Made by a program: the position numbers and the translations under genes. Source: Opitutia bacterium (GTDB taxonomy: Bacteria > Verrucomicrobiota > Verrucomicrobiia > Opitutales > Opitutaceae). Taken from it: a stretch of 64,000 nucleotides of DNA. The notes beneath the pieces were generated by a model, which saw only the letters and a list, made by a program, of their open reading frames with translations, did not search any database and had not been told where the DNA came from. Where the stretch lies: the NCBI GenBank assembly GCA_947467625.1, contig CANIJN010000003.1, forward strand, positions 1 to 64,000, in the 5' to 3' direction. Shown one piece after another: positions 39,071 to 48,931 of the stretch (position 1 is its first letter; each line of letters starts with the position of its first letter).

Positions 39071-39118
39071 ACAAACGCTGCCAAGAGATCGTTTCAGTTT
39101 TGGGACCATACGGTCGGA
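39071..39118 (+). repeat. IS end sequence, copy 2 (with a few terminal transposase codons)
   Basis: GATCGTTTCAGTTTTGGGACCATACGGTCGGA (39087-39118), 3 mismatches over 32 nt to 38009-38040; preceded by AACGCTGCC as in the right-edge IS. Confidence 0.65.
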
Positions 39119-39194
39119 CACCGCGCACTCGGTTTTTTTAGAAAAAACTTGAGGCTGCTTCGGTTAGTGGTATGACCTCTTACCTCTACCTCCT

Positions 39195-40595
39195 TTGAGC
39201 CCACCCGACCTCGAATTGCAGCTCAGAAGAATCATCACGCGCGGCCGTGTATTGGTATCCCCTGCGCAGCTGGCGGGCTATGCCGCGGACGGATTGGGTT
39301 ACAAGAATTACCCGCCGGATGCGGTGGTGATTCCGGCGGATGCGGAGGAGCTGGCGCATTTCATGCGATGTGCCGCAGGGCTGGGGGTGCCGGTTTGCCT
39401 GCGGGGCGCAGGCACCTCGCTCTCGGGAGGACCGGTGGCGGCGCAGGGCGGTGTGATTGTGCATACCTCTGGGCTGCGGAGCGTGCGCACCGTTTGTCCT
39501 GAGGGGTTTTGGTGCGAGGTGGAATGTGGAGTCGCGCTAAATGCCCTGGATGATGTCCTGAAGCCGCACGGCCTGTTTTATCCGCCCGACCCTTCGAGCG
39601 GTCCGGTCTGCACGCTCGGCGGTAATATCGCGACCAACGCCGGCGGGGCGCATTGTTTTCGCTATGGCGTGACGAGCAATTACGTGCTCGGGGTGGAGGT
39701 GGTCTTGCTTGATGGGCGGGTGAGGCGCTTCGGCGGCCCCGCGGGCGGGCGCGGGCCCTGGCGGGAGGACTGGAAGCGGTTCATGATCGGCTCGGAGGGC
39801 ACGCTCGGCGCCTTCACGCGGTTCTGGCTGCGGCTGCTGCCGCTGCCGGAGAAAGTATGGACGTTTCGCGCAACGTATCCGGACCTGCGCACGGTCGAGG
39901 CTGCGATTCACGCCCTGGTGGCGCACGCGTCCTTTCCGGCGGCGATTGAGCTGCTGGATCCGCGCGGGGTGGCGATGGTGGAGAGCAGCCAGATGGCGTG
40001 CGGGTTGCCGAAGGGATCCTTCATGCTGCTCACGGAGATCGACGGGCCGGGCGTGCTGGTGGACGCGCGGGTCAGTGCGGTCGCGGAGATTCTGCGCGGC
40101 GCCGGCTCGAACGACGTCGTGTTCAGCGATGAGGAGGCGATGCGCCAGAAACTCTGGAAGGCGCGCAAGGCGGCGGGCGGACTGCTCGGCCAGCTCAGCC
40201 CCGACTACGTCGTGCAGGACGCCGTGATCCCGAAGCGGGCGCTCGCGGAGGTTCTGCAGCTGGTCTACGACGAGTCGGATGCAGCTGGGTTGCGCGCGGT
40301 GAACGTTTTCCATGCCGGCGATGGCAACCTGCATCCCAATTTTCTCTTCGACTCGCGCGTTCCCGGCGAATTGGAAAAGGTGGAACTGATCAGCAAGCGC
40401 CTCATGCAGCGCGTGGTCGAGGTCGGCGGCACGCTCTCGGGTGAACACGGCATCGGCAACGACAAGGCCGCCTACATGCCGATGATCTTCGGGCCGGACG
40501 AAATCCGTCTGCAACTCGCCGTCCCCGCGGTCTTCAACCCGACGCACCAACTCAATCCGTTGAAAGTTTTCACGGGTCGCCGTTTCGCCGCATGA
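39195..40595 (+). CDS. glcD: FAD-binding glycolate oxidase subunit GlcD-like
   Basis: TTG start; CLRGAGTSLSGGPVA, GSEGTLGAFT, NVFHAGDGNLHPNFLFD, GGTLSGEHGIG. Confidence 0.88.
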   Translation: MSPPDLELQLRRIITRGRVLVSPAQLAGYAADGLGYKNYPPDAVVIPADAEELAHFMRCAAGLGVPVCLRGAGTSLSGGPVAAQGGVIVHTSGLRSVRTVCPEGFWCEVECGVALNALDDVLKPHGLFYPPDPSSGPVCTLGGNIATNAGGAHCFRYGVTSNYVLGVEVVLLDGRVRRFGGPAGGRGPWREDWKRFMIGSEGTLGAFTRFWLRLLPLPEKVWTFRATYPDLRTVEAAIHALVAHASFPAAIELLDPRGVAMVESSQMACGLPKGSFMLLTEIDGPGVLVDARVSAVAEILRGAGSNDVVFSDEEAMRQKLWKARKAAGGLLGQLSPDYVVQDAVIPKRALAEVLQLVYDESDAAGLRAVNVFHAGDGNLHPNFLFDSRVPGELEKVELISKRLMQRVVEVGGTLSGEHGIGNDKAAYMPMIFGPDEIRLQLAVPAVFNPTHQLNPLKVFTGRRFAA

Positions 40596-41539
40596 ACGTC
40601 GCGACTGTGCCTACTCCCACGCGTGCGTTCGCACCCTTCCTCGATGAAATCGACGGAACGCTTTGCGTGCCCGCGGAGTCCTCCGCCGCGGACATTCGCG
40701 ACCAGATCGGGGAGCATCCCCTGCGATTCCCGCTCATCCTCGACTTGCACGCGACCTTGGAAGAGCAGGTCGCAGCCTCGGCCTTTGCCCCCGCGTCGTC
40801 CCGATTTGGCCCCTATTGCGACAACATCATGGGCATGAACTGGCAGCTGCCCACGGGGCAGATCGTGCGAATCGGGGAGCGCGTCGTGAAGTCGACCACG
40901 GGATACGACTGGTTCCGTTTCCTCTTGCCGACCGGGCGTCGCTTCGGTCAGCCGCTGGACTATGTGATCCGCCTGCGGCCCGATTGCGGGACCACGGGTA
41001 TTTTCCTGATGAACGGGGGGGCGGAAAACGTGGCGCGTTCCGCGGGATTGCTCTTGCGCAACAGCTGGATGCATTGGCTCGATGCCGTGGATGTGGTCGC
41101 GCTCGGCGCCCGGCGAACTCTCCGCGTGACGGTCCATTGCCCGACGGCCGAGTGGGATATTTTTGCAACGTATCTTGGGGCCTTCGCCGCCAAGCAGGGA
41201 CTCGCGCTCGAGGTCCAACCCGACACGGCGATGCCTGCCGACGGATGTCCCGACGTGGTCTTCAAGACGGCGCCGGAGCAAGTCCACGCGCTCGCCGGAG
41301 AACTCGCGCGCACCGCCGGCGTGCGCTGCGTCGCGCTCTGTTATCACGGCGTGGTTCACGCGTATCTCCCCGAATCCGCCGAACGGCCCGCTTTGGTCCG
41401 CGCCCTCGTGCAACCGCACATCGCCGGGTTGCATGCGCTCGGGGGTGACTGGCACTCGCGTCATCTGGCGCCGCCGGCACCGTCCAACGAAGAGGCCGGC
41501 TGGATCGCGATCCTTGAGCAAGCATTTCCACTTCCGTGA
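40592..41539 (+). CDS. glcE: Glycolate oxidase subunit GlcE-like
   Basis: Position between glcD and glcF; VVKSTTGYDWFRFLLPTGRRFG; ATGA overlap. Confidence 0.7.
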   Translation: MNVATVPTPTRAFAPFLDEIDGTLCVPAESSAADIRDQIGEHPLRFPLILDLHATLEEQVAASAFAPASSRFGPYCDNIMGMNWQLPTGQIVRIGERVVKSTTGYDWFRFLLPTGRRFGQPLDYVIRLRPDCGTTGIFLMNGGAENVARSAGLLLRNSWMHWLDAVDVVALGARRTLRVTVHCPTAEWDIFATYLGAFAAKQGLALEVQPDTAMPADGCPDVVFKTAPEQVHALAGELARTAGVRCVALCYHGVVHAYLPESAERPALVRALVQPHIAGLHALGGDWHSRHLAPPAPSNEEAGWIAILEQAFPLP

Positions 41540-42771
41540 AACCGCAGCCTTCCATCGCCCGCCCGGAAGAGAGTCCGGACTATTTCTCGAACTGCACGCA
41601 TTGCGGTTTTTGCCTCGCCGTGTGCCCGACGTATAAGCTTACCGGAGACGAAAACAACTCGCCGCGCGGGCGGCTGCGCCTCTGGAGCGAAGAGGCTGCC
41701 GGGCGCCTGCCGCGGGATCCCTGGACGGATCACTACACCTCCGAATGCGTGGGTTGCCTTGCGTGCGAGCCCGCGTGTCCCGCCACCGTGCCCTACGGCG
41801 AGATCTTCGAGCGCGTGCGGCATGAACATGTGGCCGCGCGGCGCGCCACCCCGGCGCTCTCGCTCCGCCTGGCCGCCGCCGCCGTGGCGCATCCGGCGCT
41901 GTTCGGTGCGGCGCTCCTCCCGGCGCGCGTGCTGCGGCGGGCCGGGTTCAATATGCACCGTTTCCTCTTTCCAGGCAGGCCGGCGGTGATCGAAAGCACC
42001 TCGGCCTACGTGAAAAAGCTCATGGCACGGCAACGTCCCACGGGTCCGCGCGTCGCGTTCCTCACCGGGTGCCTGATGGAAGCGATGTTCCGCGAGATCA
42101 ATTTCGCCACGGTGCGCGTGCTCGTCGAAAACAACGTGCGGGTCGTCATCCCGGAGGACCAGGGATGCTGCGGCGCATTTCAGTCGCACACTGGACTAGA
42201 AGGCGCCGAGGCGCTCGCCGAGAAGAACCGCCGTGCCTTCGGGCCGCTCGAAGTCGATGCCGTGGTGAGTAATTCCTCGGGTTGCGGTTACGCGCTCGGT
42301 AAGGCGCTCCAGGGCCATCATCGGGTGCGCGATGTCCTCGACTTCCTCGGCGATCTTCGGCCGGTGCGTCGCGTGCGTGCCAGCGGCGACCCCACACGCA
42401 TCTATGTCGATCTGCCGTGTCATCTTGTGCATGGGCAGAAGCTGTCGGGCATTCCCGCGAACGTCCTCGACGCCACGGGATTTCGCTGGGAACTCGCACC
42501 GCGTGCGAAGGACTGCTGCGGCTCGGGCGGGGTCTACAACCTGCAAAAGCCCGAAAACGCGCGCGCGATCCTCGCCGAAAAATCCGCGTTCCTCAACGCG
42601 GCGGCGGGCGACCCGGTCGTCCTCGCGACGTCGAACCACGTCTGCATGATGCAGTGGCACTCCGCCGGCGCCACCGGCCTCGTCACGCGCCCCTACAAGG
42701 TGAAGCACGTGATCCAACTCCTGGATCCGGGGGAGGAATTCTCGCCGGTCCCCGTTCAAACTACCCCATGA
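41536..42771 (+). CDS. glcF: Glycolate oxidase iron-sulfur subunit GlcF-like
   Basis: CTHCGFCLAVCPTYKL and CVGCLACEPACPATVPYG ferredoxin motifs; CCG motifs (DQGCCGAFQSHTG, DCCGSGGVYN); GTG start. Confidence 0.88.
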   Translation: MKPQPSIARPEESPDYFSNCTHCGFCLAVCPTYKLTGDENNSPRGRLRLWSEEAAGRLPRDPWTDHYTSECVGCLACEPACPATVPYGEIFERVRHEHVAARRATPALSLRLAAAAVAHPALFGAALLPARVLRRAGFNMHRFLFPGRPAVIESTSAYVKKLMARQRPTGPRVAFLTGCLMEAMFREINFATVRVLVENNVRVVIPEDQGCCGAFQSHTGLEGAEALAEKNRRAFGPLEVDAVVSNSSGCGYALGKALQGHHRVRDVLDFLGDLRPVRRVRASGDPTRIYVDLPCHLVHGQKLSGIPANVLDATGFRWELAPRAKDCCGSGGVYNLQKPENARAILAEKSAFLNAAAGDPVVLATSNHVCMMQWHSAGATGLVTRPYKVKHVIQLLDPGEEFSPVPVQTTP

Positions 42772-45425
42772 ACCTGAAACATCCCGTCTTCCTCCGCCAG
42801 ATCGTCGTGGTCCTGCTGGGCAGCGTCATGCTGGCTGCGCCGCTGGGCGCCGCCGAGCCGGTCGATCCGACCCGCTATGAAAAGGAAGTGCTGGTGACAG
42901 CGGCGCGGGACGCGATCCAGCTGGAGGTGCTGCCCGGCGGCGACGTTCTCTTCGTCGAATACTGGGGCGGCGTGAAACGCTGGGACGCGAAGTCGGGCGC
43001 GGTCAGCAAGCTGGGGCAGGTGCCGGCTTATGCGAAAGGCGAAGTCGGGCTGCTCGGCTTGGCCGTGGCGCGTGACTTCGAGCGGAGCGGGCATTTGTAT
43101 GTGCAGTTTTGCCCTGCAGCGAAGCAGGGAACGATGCGCGTGAGCCGTTTCACGGTGAAAGACGGGAAAATGCCGGCGGAGTCCGAGCTGGAGTTGCTCT
43201 CTTGGCCCTACGATACCGAGCACGTCTTCCACATGGGCGGCGCGATGTGGATGGATGCGAAAGGCGATCTCTACATTGGCACGGGTGACAATTGTCATTA
43301 TGATCCCGGCCTGCCGCAGGACACACGGCCGGATCGCAAGAACTGGGACGCTTTTCGCTCGGCCGCCAATTCCCGCGACCTGCGCGGCAAGGTGCTGCGC
43401 ATTCATCCGAAGCCGGACGGCGGTTACTCGATTCCCGCGGGCAATCTCTTTGCGGGGGGCAAGGACGGCAGGCCTGAGGTCTTCGCCATGGGCGTGCGCA
43501 ATCCCTTCCGCCTTTCGGTGGACGACCAGACCGGCACGCTCTACTTCGGCGATGTCGGCGCTAACCTGCCGCCGGCTCTGGGGGTGACGCCCGACGGCTA
43601 TGATGAAATCAACGCCACGCAGACCGCCGGTAACTTCGGCTGGCCGCTCTTTGTCGGACCGAATGAAGCGCTGCCGCTCTATGATTTTGCCACGAACAAA
43701 CCGGGCAAACGCTACGACCCGCAGTTGCCGGAGAATCTTTCGCCGCGCAACACAGGCATCCAAAAACTACCGCCGGCCCGGCCTGCGCTTATCTGGTATT
43801 CGAGCCTGCCTTCGAAGGATTTTCCCACGCTCGGCAGCGGCGGTCGCACAATCATGGCCGGGCCGGTGTATCGCTACGACGCGGCGAATCCTTCTTCCAT
43901 TAAGCTCCCGGCGTCCCTCGATGGCCGCCTCTTCATCTACGAGTGGATGCGCAACTGGATTCAGACCGTGAAGCTCGGCACCGCCGGGCCGGAGATCGAA
44001 CCTTTCGTGCCCACGTGGACTCTGCGCCGGCCAATCGACATGAAGATCGGGCCCGATGGCGCGCTCTACATGATCGAATACGGCGACCTGTGGTGGCAGA
44101 ACAAAGACAGCCGCATCGTGCGGGTCGTGTATCGGCGCGGCAATCGTCCACCGGTGGCAAAAATTGTCCCCAGCGAAACGGCAGGCCGGCAACCGCTCGC
44201 ACTTACCTTCGACGCCTCGACCTCCACCGATGCCGATGGCGATGCGCTGAAGCTCAAATGGAGCATTGCGGGGCAGGAACAGACTGGAGACGGCGCCAAA
44301 TTCGCGCACACCTTCGCGGAGCCCGGAAGCTATGAAGTCACTGTGACCGCCACCGACACCAGTGGTGCGAAGAGCACGGCGAAAGAGATGATTTACGTCG
44401 GCAATGGGCGCCCCGTGGTGCGCTTTGAGTCACCGGCGCACGGATCGTTCTTCGAATGGGAGGCGTCGATTCCCTACAAAATCTCCGTCACCGAAACCGA
44501 TGGCGACCGCGTGCAGCCGAATCTCACCACCGTGCACGGTGAGTTCCGGGGCCGACGTTTCGCCACCGATGGCGACCTAGCCTTGCTCGATCCCGGGCTC
44601 GCACTGATGCGCGCCAGCACCTGTTTCGCCTGCCACATGGCGGACACACCCTCTGCTGGCCCTTCCTACAAGGCCGTTGCGTTGAAATACAAGGACGACC
44701 CCGCGGCCGCGGACCGGCTCGCGCAGAAAATTCTCAGCGGCGGCAGCGGCGCGTGGGGGCTCATGCCGATGCCGCCGCATCCCCAGCACAGCCTCGATCA
44801 GACGCGCCGTATGGTCGCCTGGGTGCTCGCGCTCAAGGACGAGCCGTCGAGTTCGTCCCAGTCGGGAGCGAACGGCACTTTTGTTGCTCCGTCGCAGCCC
44901 GTTGATGGCGCGGTCGTGAACGAAGGCGTGCTCATTCTTACAGCCACCTACACGGACGACGGCAAACAGGGTTCCATGCCGCGCCTGCGTGGTGAGAGTT
45001 CCGTGGTGCTGCATTCGCGCCGTAAGAAGGCCGCGCTCTACGACGAGAATCACGGAATGGCCTATATCGAGCATGCCTACGGGGAGAAAGCCATTGTCGG
45101 GTATTTGAAGGACGGCACCCACATCGTCTGGCGCGATCTGAATCTCTCGGGTATCTCGCGCCTGACGGTCCGCGCCGGCTCTTTCGATACCAAGGGCGGC
45201 ACGCTGGAAATCCGCCGCGGCTCACCCACCGGGCCCTTGCTCGCTCGCGTAGACGTGCCGCCGATCGGTGCCGGCGATGGCAACGAATTCCTCTCGCTCC
45301 CCGCCACGCTCATAAACGCCAACGACCTGACTGATGTGTGCGTCATAGCCCGTTGCGCCGACAAGAGCACCGTGCTCGGTCTGAACTGGATTGAGTTTCA
45401 CCCTTCAGCTTCTGCGTCCCGATGA
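42768..45425 (+). CDS. Glucose/sorbosone dehydrogenase-like + PKD + cytochrome c + C-terminal CBM-like domain
   Basis: KGEVGLLGLAVARDFERSGHLYVQF, YIGTGDNCHYDPG, MGVRNPFRLSVD; PKD-like DASTSTDADGDALKLKWSIAG; CFACH; start set by ATGA overlap with glcF. Confidence 0.8.
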   Translation: MNLKHPVFLRQIVVVLLGSVMLAAPLGAAEPVDPTRYEKEVLVTAARDAIQLEVLPGGDVLFVEYWGGVKRWDAKSGAVSKLGQVPAYAKGEVGLLGLAVARDFERSGHLYVQFCPAAKQGTMRVSRFTVKDGKMPAESELELLSWPYDTEHVFHMGGAMWMDAKGDLYIGTGDNCHYDPGLPQDTRPDRKNWDAFRSAANSRDLRGKVLRIHPKPDGGYSIPAGNLFAGGKDGRPEVFAMGVRNPFRLSVDDQTGTLYFGDVGANLPPALGVTPDGYDEINATQTAGNFGWPLFVGPNEALPLYDFATNKPGKRYDPQLPENLSPRNTGIQKLPPARPALIWYSSLPSKDFPTLGSGGRTIMAGPVYRYDAANPSSIKLPASLDGRLFIYEWMRNWIQTVKLGTAGPEIEPFVPTWTLRRPIDMKIGPDGALYMIEYGDLWWQNKDSRIVRVVYRRGNRPPVAKIVPSETAGRQPLALTFDASTSTDADGDALKLKWSIAGQEQTGDGAKFAHTFAEPGSYEVTVTATDTSGAKSTAKEMIYVGNGRPVVRFESPAHGSFFEWEASIPYKISVTETDGDRVQPNLTTVHGEFRGRRFATDGDLALLDPGLALMRASTCFACHMADTPSAGPSYKAVALKYKDDPAAADRLAQKILSGGSGAWGLMPMPPHPQHSLDQTRRMVAWVLALKDEPSSSSQSGANGTFVAPSQPVDGAVVNEGVLILTATYTDDGKQGSMPRLRGESSVVLHSRRKKAALYDENHGMAYIEHAYGEKAIVGYLKDGTHIVWRDLNLSGISRLTVRAGSFDTKGGTLEIRRGSPTGPLLARVDVPPIGAGDGNEFLSLPATLINANDLTDVCVIARCADKSTVLGLNWIEFHPSASASR

Positions 45426-46708
45426 CTGAACCCACTCCGTCTCGCATCCGCCGCGTGGTGCTGTTCTTCGCCGCCACTCTGGCGATCATCACCTATGTGG
45501 ACCGGGTTTGTATTTCCCAGGCCGCTCCGGCGATGCAGGCGGAGCTGGGGCTGACAAAAATCCAGATGGGCTATGCGTTCACCGCATTTGGCTGGGCGTA
45601 TGCGTTGTTTGAAATCCCCGGCGGCTGGCTCGGCGATCGCATCGGGCCACGCAAGGTCCTGATGCGGATCGTCACGATGTGGTCGCTCTTCACCGTCGCG
45701 ACCGGCTGGGCCTGGAATCTTGTTTCGCTCGTGGTCTGCCGCTTTATCTTTGGGGTGGGGGAGGCGGGTTGTTTTCCGAATATCACCAAGGCGTTCACGA
45801 CTTGGTTCCCGGCCGCCGAGCGCGTCCGAGCCCAAGGCGTCCTGTGGCTCAGCGCACGCTGGGGCGGCGCCTTCACGCCGCTGCTCGTCGGCTGGATGCT
45901 GGCGAGCGGTGGCGAGGGCAAAGCGGGGCTCGGGCTGCACTACAAGTGGATCTTCCTCATCTTCGGCCTGCTCGGCGTGGTGTGGGCGGTGTCGTTTTTT
46001 CGCTGGTTCCGCGACCAGCCGAAGGATCATCCGGCGGTGAATGCCGGCGAACTGGCGGTGATCGGAGCAACGCAATCCGCCGGGGATCATTCCATCCCGT
46101 GGAGCAAGCTCCTGGCCTCCCGGACGGTTTGGATGCTCTGGGCGCAGTATTTCTTCATGTCCTACGCCTGGTATTTTTACATCACCTGGTTCCCCACCTA
46201 TCTGCGGGAGCAGTTCCCCGGCATCGGTGACATCCAGCGCGCTCTGCTGGCCTGCGTCCCGCTTTTCTTCGGCGGCATCGGCTCTATGCTCGCGGGACTT
46301 TTTTCCGCCAGGTTGGATCGGTGGCTCGGCAGCATCGCGCGCACGCGCCGGTGGCTGGGAGTCCTCGGCATGGGCGCGGCCGGCATGATGCTGCTGGTCT
46401 CTATGCAACTCCACAACCCCGTCGCCTCCGTGCTGGCCATCGGCCTCGCGGCGTTGTGCAGCGATCTCGCCATGCCCGCTGCCTGGGGTGCGTGCATGGA
46501 TGTCGGCGGACGCCACACGGGCGCGCTCTCGGGCAGCATGAACATGATGGGAAATGCCGGCGGAGCCATCGCGCCGATGGTCGTGCCTCTTGTCCTCGCC
46601 GCCACGAACAACAATTGGACCGTCAACATGGGCCTCTTCGCACTGAGTTACTTCCTCGGTGCGATCTGCTGGGCCTTCATCAACTCCGACGAACGCCTGC
46701 ACGAATAA
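45422..46708 (+). CDS. MFS transporter (hexuronate/anion:cation symporter-like)
   Basis: ATLAIITYVDRVCISQAAPAMQAELGLTKIQMGYAFTAFGWAYALFEIPGGWLGDRIGPRKVL. Confidence 0.88.
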   Translation: MTEPTPSRIRRVVLFFAATLAIITYVDRVCISQAAPAMQAELGLTKIQMGYAFTAFGWAYALFEIPGGWLGDRIGPRKVLMRIVTMWSLFTVATGWAWNLVSLVVCRFIFGVGEAGCFPNITKAFTTWFPAAERVRAQGVLWLSARWGGAFTPLLVGWMLASGGEGKAGLGLHYKWIFLIFGLLGVVWAVSFFRWFRDQPKDHPAVNAGELAVIGATQSAGDHSIPWSKLLASRTVWMLWAQYFFMSYAWYFYITWFPTYLREQFPGIGDIQRALLACVPLFFGGIGSMLAGLFSARLDRWLGSIARTRRWLGVLGMGAAGMMLLVSMQLHNPVASVLAIGLAALCSDLAMPAAWGACMDVGGRHTGALSGSMNMMGNAGGAIAPMVVPLVLAATNNNWTVNMGLFALSYFLGAICWAFINSDERLHE

Positions 46709-46738
46709 TCTCCCTCCACTCCAAAAATCCACCACTCC

Positions 46739-47794
46739 ATGCCCCCAACTCCCACCTCCCGTCGTTCCTTCCTCACCACGCTCGGCACCCTTGCGGCCAC
46801 TCCGCTGTTGGCCCGTGATTTCAGTCCGGGCGCCGCCCCCGTGCGTTATCCTGAGCCAGATGTCGTCGCGCTCGATAAGGCATTCGAGAAATACAAGATC
46901 GCCATGTCGCCGATCGAGCGGCTGCACACCGGCATGTATTGGGCGGAAGGCCCCGCGTGGAGCGGCTGGGGCGGTTATCTCGTGTGGAGCGATATTCCGA
47001 ACGACATTCAGCTTCGCTGGCTGCAGGACGACAGCCGCGTGACCGTCCTGCGCAAGCCGGCCGGTCACAGCAATGGCAATACATTCGACCGCGCCGGCCG
47101 CCAGATTTCCTTTGAGCACGGCAACCGCCGGGTGGTGCGCTATGAGCCGGACAACACCGTCACCGTCCTCGCCGACAAGTTCAACGGCAAGCCCTTCAAC
47201 GCACCGAACGACGGCTCCGTGCATCCCGATGGCAGCGTGTGGTTCACCGATCCCGGCTACGGCAGCCTAGGGAACTTCGAGGGACACAAAGGCGAGTTGT
47301 TTCTCAAGGAAGCCGTCTACCGCATTGATCCCGGCGGCCGAATCGACAAGGTCACCGACGAAATCTTCAAGCCGAACGGCCTCTGCTTCTCGCCGGATTA
47401 CAAGAAAGTTTATGTCTGCGACACCGGCGCGACGCATTACCCGAGCGCTCCGAAGAACATTAAGGCCTGGGATGTGCTCGGGGCGAAACTGAAGAACGGT
47501 CGAGAATTCGCGTCCATGAAGATGAATCTCAACGGCAAAGAAGTCGCCGGTCTCGCCGATGGCATCCGCTGCGACCAGGACGGCAACGTCTGGGCGGGCA
47601 TGGGCTGGGTGGGCGAAGGTTATGATGGCGTCCACGTTTTCTCACCCGAGGGCAAACGCATCGGCCAGGTGCTGCTGCCGGAAATCTGCAGCAACGTCTG
47701 CTTCGGCGGCCCGCGCCGCAACCGTCTCTTCATGACCGGCAGCCGCTCTCTCTATGCTGTGCACAGCGAAGCGATCGGCGCGCATTGGTGCTAA
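46739..47794 (+). CDS. SMP-30/gluconolactonase family protein, Tat-like signal
   Basis: YWAEGPAWSGWGGYLVWSDIPND, FNAPNDGSVHPDGSVWFTDPGYG, KPNGLCFSPDYKKVYVCDTG. Confidence 0.88.
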   Translation: MPPTPTSRRSFLTTLGTLAATPLLARDFSPGAAPVRYPEPDVVALDKAFEKYKIAMSPIERLHTGMYWAEGPAWSGWGGYLVWSDIPNDIQLRWLQDDSRVTVLRKPAGHSNGNTFDRAGRQISFEHGNRRVVRYEPDNTVTVLADKFNGKPFNAPNDGSVHPDGSVWFTDPGYGSLGNFEGHKGELFLKEAVYRIDPGGRIDKVTDEIFKPNGLCFSPDYKKVYVCDTGATHYPSAPKNIKAWDVLGAKLKNGREFASMKMNLNGKEVAGLADGIRCDQDGNVWAGMGWVGEGYDGVHVFSPEGKRIGQVLLPEICSNVCFGGPRRNRLFMTGSRSLYAVHSEAIGAHWC

Positions 47795-47825
47795 GTGAAT
47801 CGAGGAATTTTCCGGCTTCCGCATC

Positions 47826-48929
47826 ATGAAATATCTTACGCTTGTCCTGCTCACCCTTGGCCTCACGACGGCACATGCTGCCGTGACCAAGGGCTCCTAT
47901 GGAACCACGCGCGACGGCCAGCCCGTCGAGCGTTACGTCCTGACCAACCAGAATGGTCTGGTCGCCAAGGTCATCACGTTTGGCGGCATCATCACCGAGC
48001 TGCACGTGCCGGATCGCAACGGCAAGCTGGCCAACATCGCGCTCGGCTTCGATACGCTCGCCGAATACGAGGAACACAACGGCACCGTCTACTTCGGCTG
48101 CATCACCGGCCGCTTCGCCAACCGCATCGCCGGAGGCAAGTTCGACCTCGACGGGAAAACCTACACCCTCGACCTGCATCCGAACACCTCGTTTCACCTC
48201 CACGGCGGACTCCGCGGATTCAGCAAAGTGATCTGGCGGGCGGAAATCCTCCGCGATCCGCGCGGGCCGGCGCTGCGGTTGAGCTGCCTCAGCAAAGACG
48301 GAGACCAGGGCTTCCCCGGCAATTTGAAGACGAGCGTCACCTATGTGCTCACGGATGACAACGCACTCGCCATCGAATACGAGGCGACGACCGACAAGGC
48401 GACGCCGGTCAACCTCACCAACCACACATATTTCAATCTGGCCGGAGCCGGCAGTGGCACCGTGCTCGATCATCGCGTGACCCTGCACGCGCAACGTTAC
48501 CTCGAGACGGATGCCGACATGGTTCCGACCGGCCGACTTCTGCCGGTGGCGGGCACACCGTTTGATTTCACGAAACCCGCCGCCATCGGTGCGCGGAACA
48601 GCCAGATCAACGTCGGCGGTTACGACCACGCCTTTGTCCTCGCGGACAAAGCGCGGTCCAAGCCTGCCCTCGCCGCCGAGGTGTCCGAGCCGAAGACCGG
48701 CCGCGTGATGGAACTCCGCACCGATCAGCCGGGCGTGCAGTTCTACACCGCCACCTATACCACGGCGCTCAAGGGACTGGGCGGCGCCACCTACGATCGC
48801 TTCCACGGCTTTTGCCTCGAGACGCAGCACCACCCCGACTCGGTGCATCACGCTGCTTTTCCGACCACGATTCTCCGCCCCGGCACCACGTATCGCACCG
48901 TCACCACCCACCATTTCTCCACCCGTTGA
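47826..48929 (+). CDS. galM: Aldose 1-epimerase
   Basis: GRFANRIAGGKFDLDGKTYTLDLHPNTSFHLHGGLRGFSKVIW; NLTNHTYFNLAG. Confidence 0.9.
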   Translation: MKYLTLVLLTLGLTTAHAAVTKGSYGTTRDGQPVERYVLTNQNGLVAKVITFGGIITELHVPDRNGKLANIALGFDTLAEYEEHNGTVYFGCITGRFANRIAGGKFDLDGKTYTLDLHPNTSFHLHGGLRGFSKVIWRAEILRDPRGPALRLSCLSKDGDQGFPGNLKTSVTYVLTDDNALAIEYEATTDKATPVNLTNHTYFNLAGAGSGTVLDHRVTLHAQRYLETDADMVPTGRLLPVAGTPFDFTKPAAIGARNSQINVGGYDHAFVLADKARSKPALAAEVSEPKTGRVMELRTDQPGVQFYTATYTTALKGLGGATYDRFHGFCLETQHHPDSVHHAAFPTTILRPGTTYRTVTTHHFSTR

Positions 48930-48931
48930 CC

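Noticed and set aside
38024-39118. GACC(A/C)...GGTC inverted repeats as a transcription-factor operator
   Set aside because: Better explained as an IS end because the same longer sequence follows the transposase stop codon at the right edge.
42417-45425. 1002-aa version of the dehydrogenase ORF
   Set aside because: The first ~117 codons overlap glcF in another frame; ATG 42768 forms an ATGA overlap and starts a proper signal peptide.
45398-47224. 608-aa minus-strand ORF opposite MFS and SMP-30 genes
   Set aside because: Spans two recognisable + strand genes and has low-complexity composition; antisense artefact.
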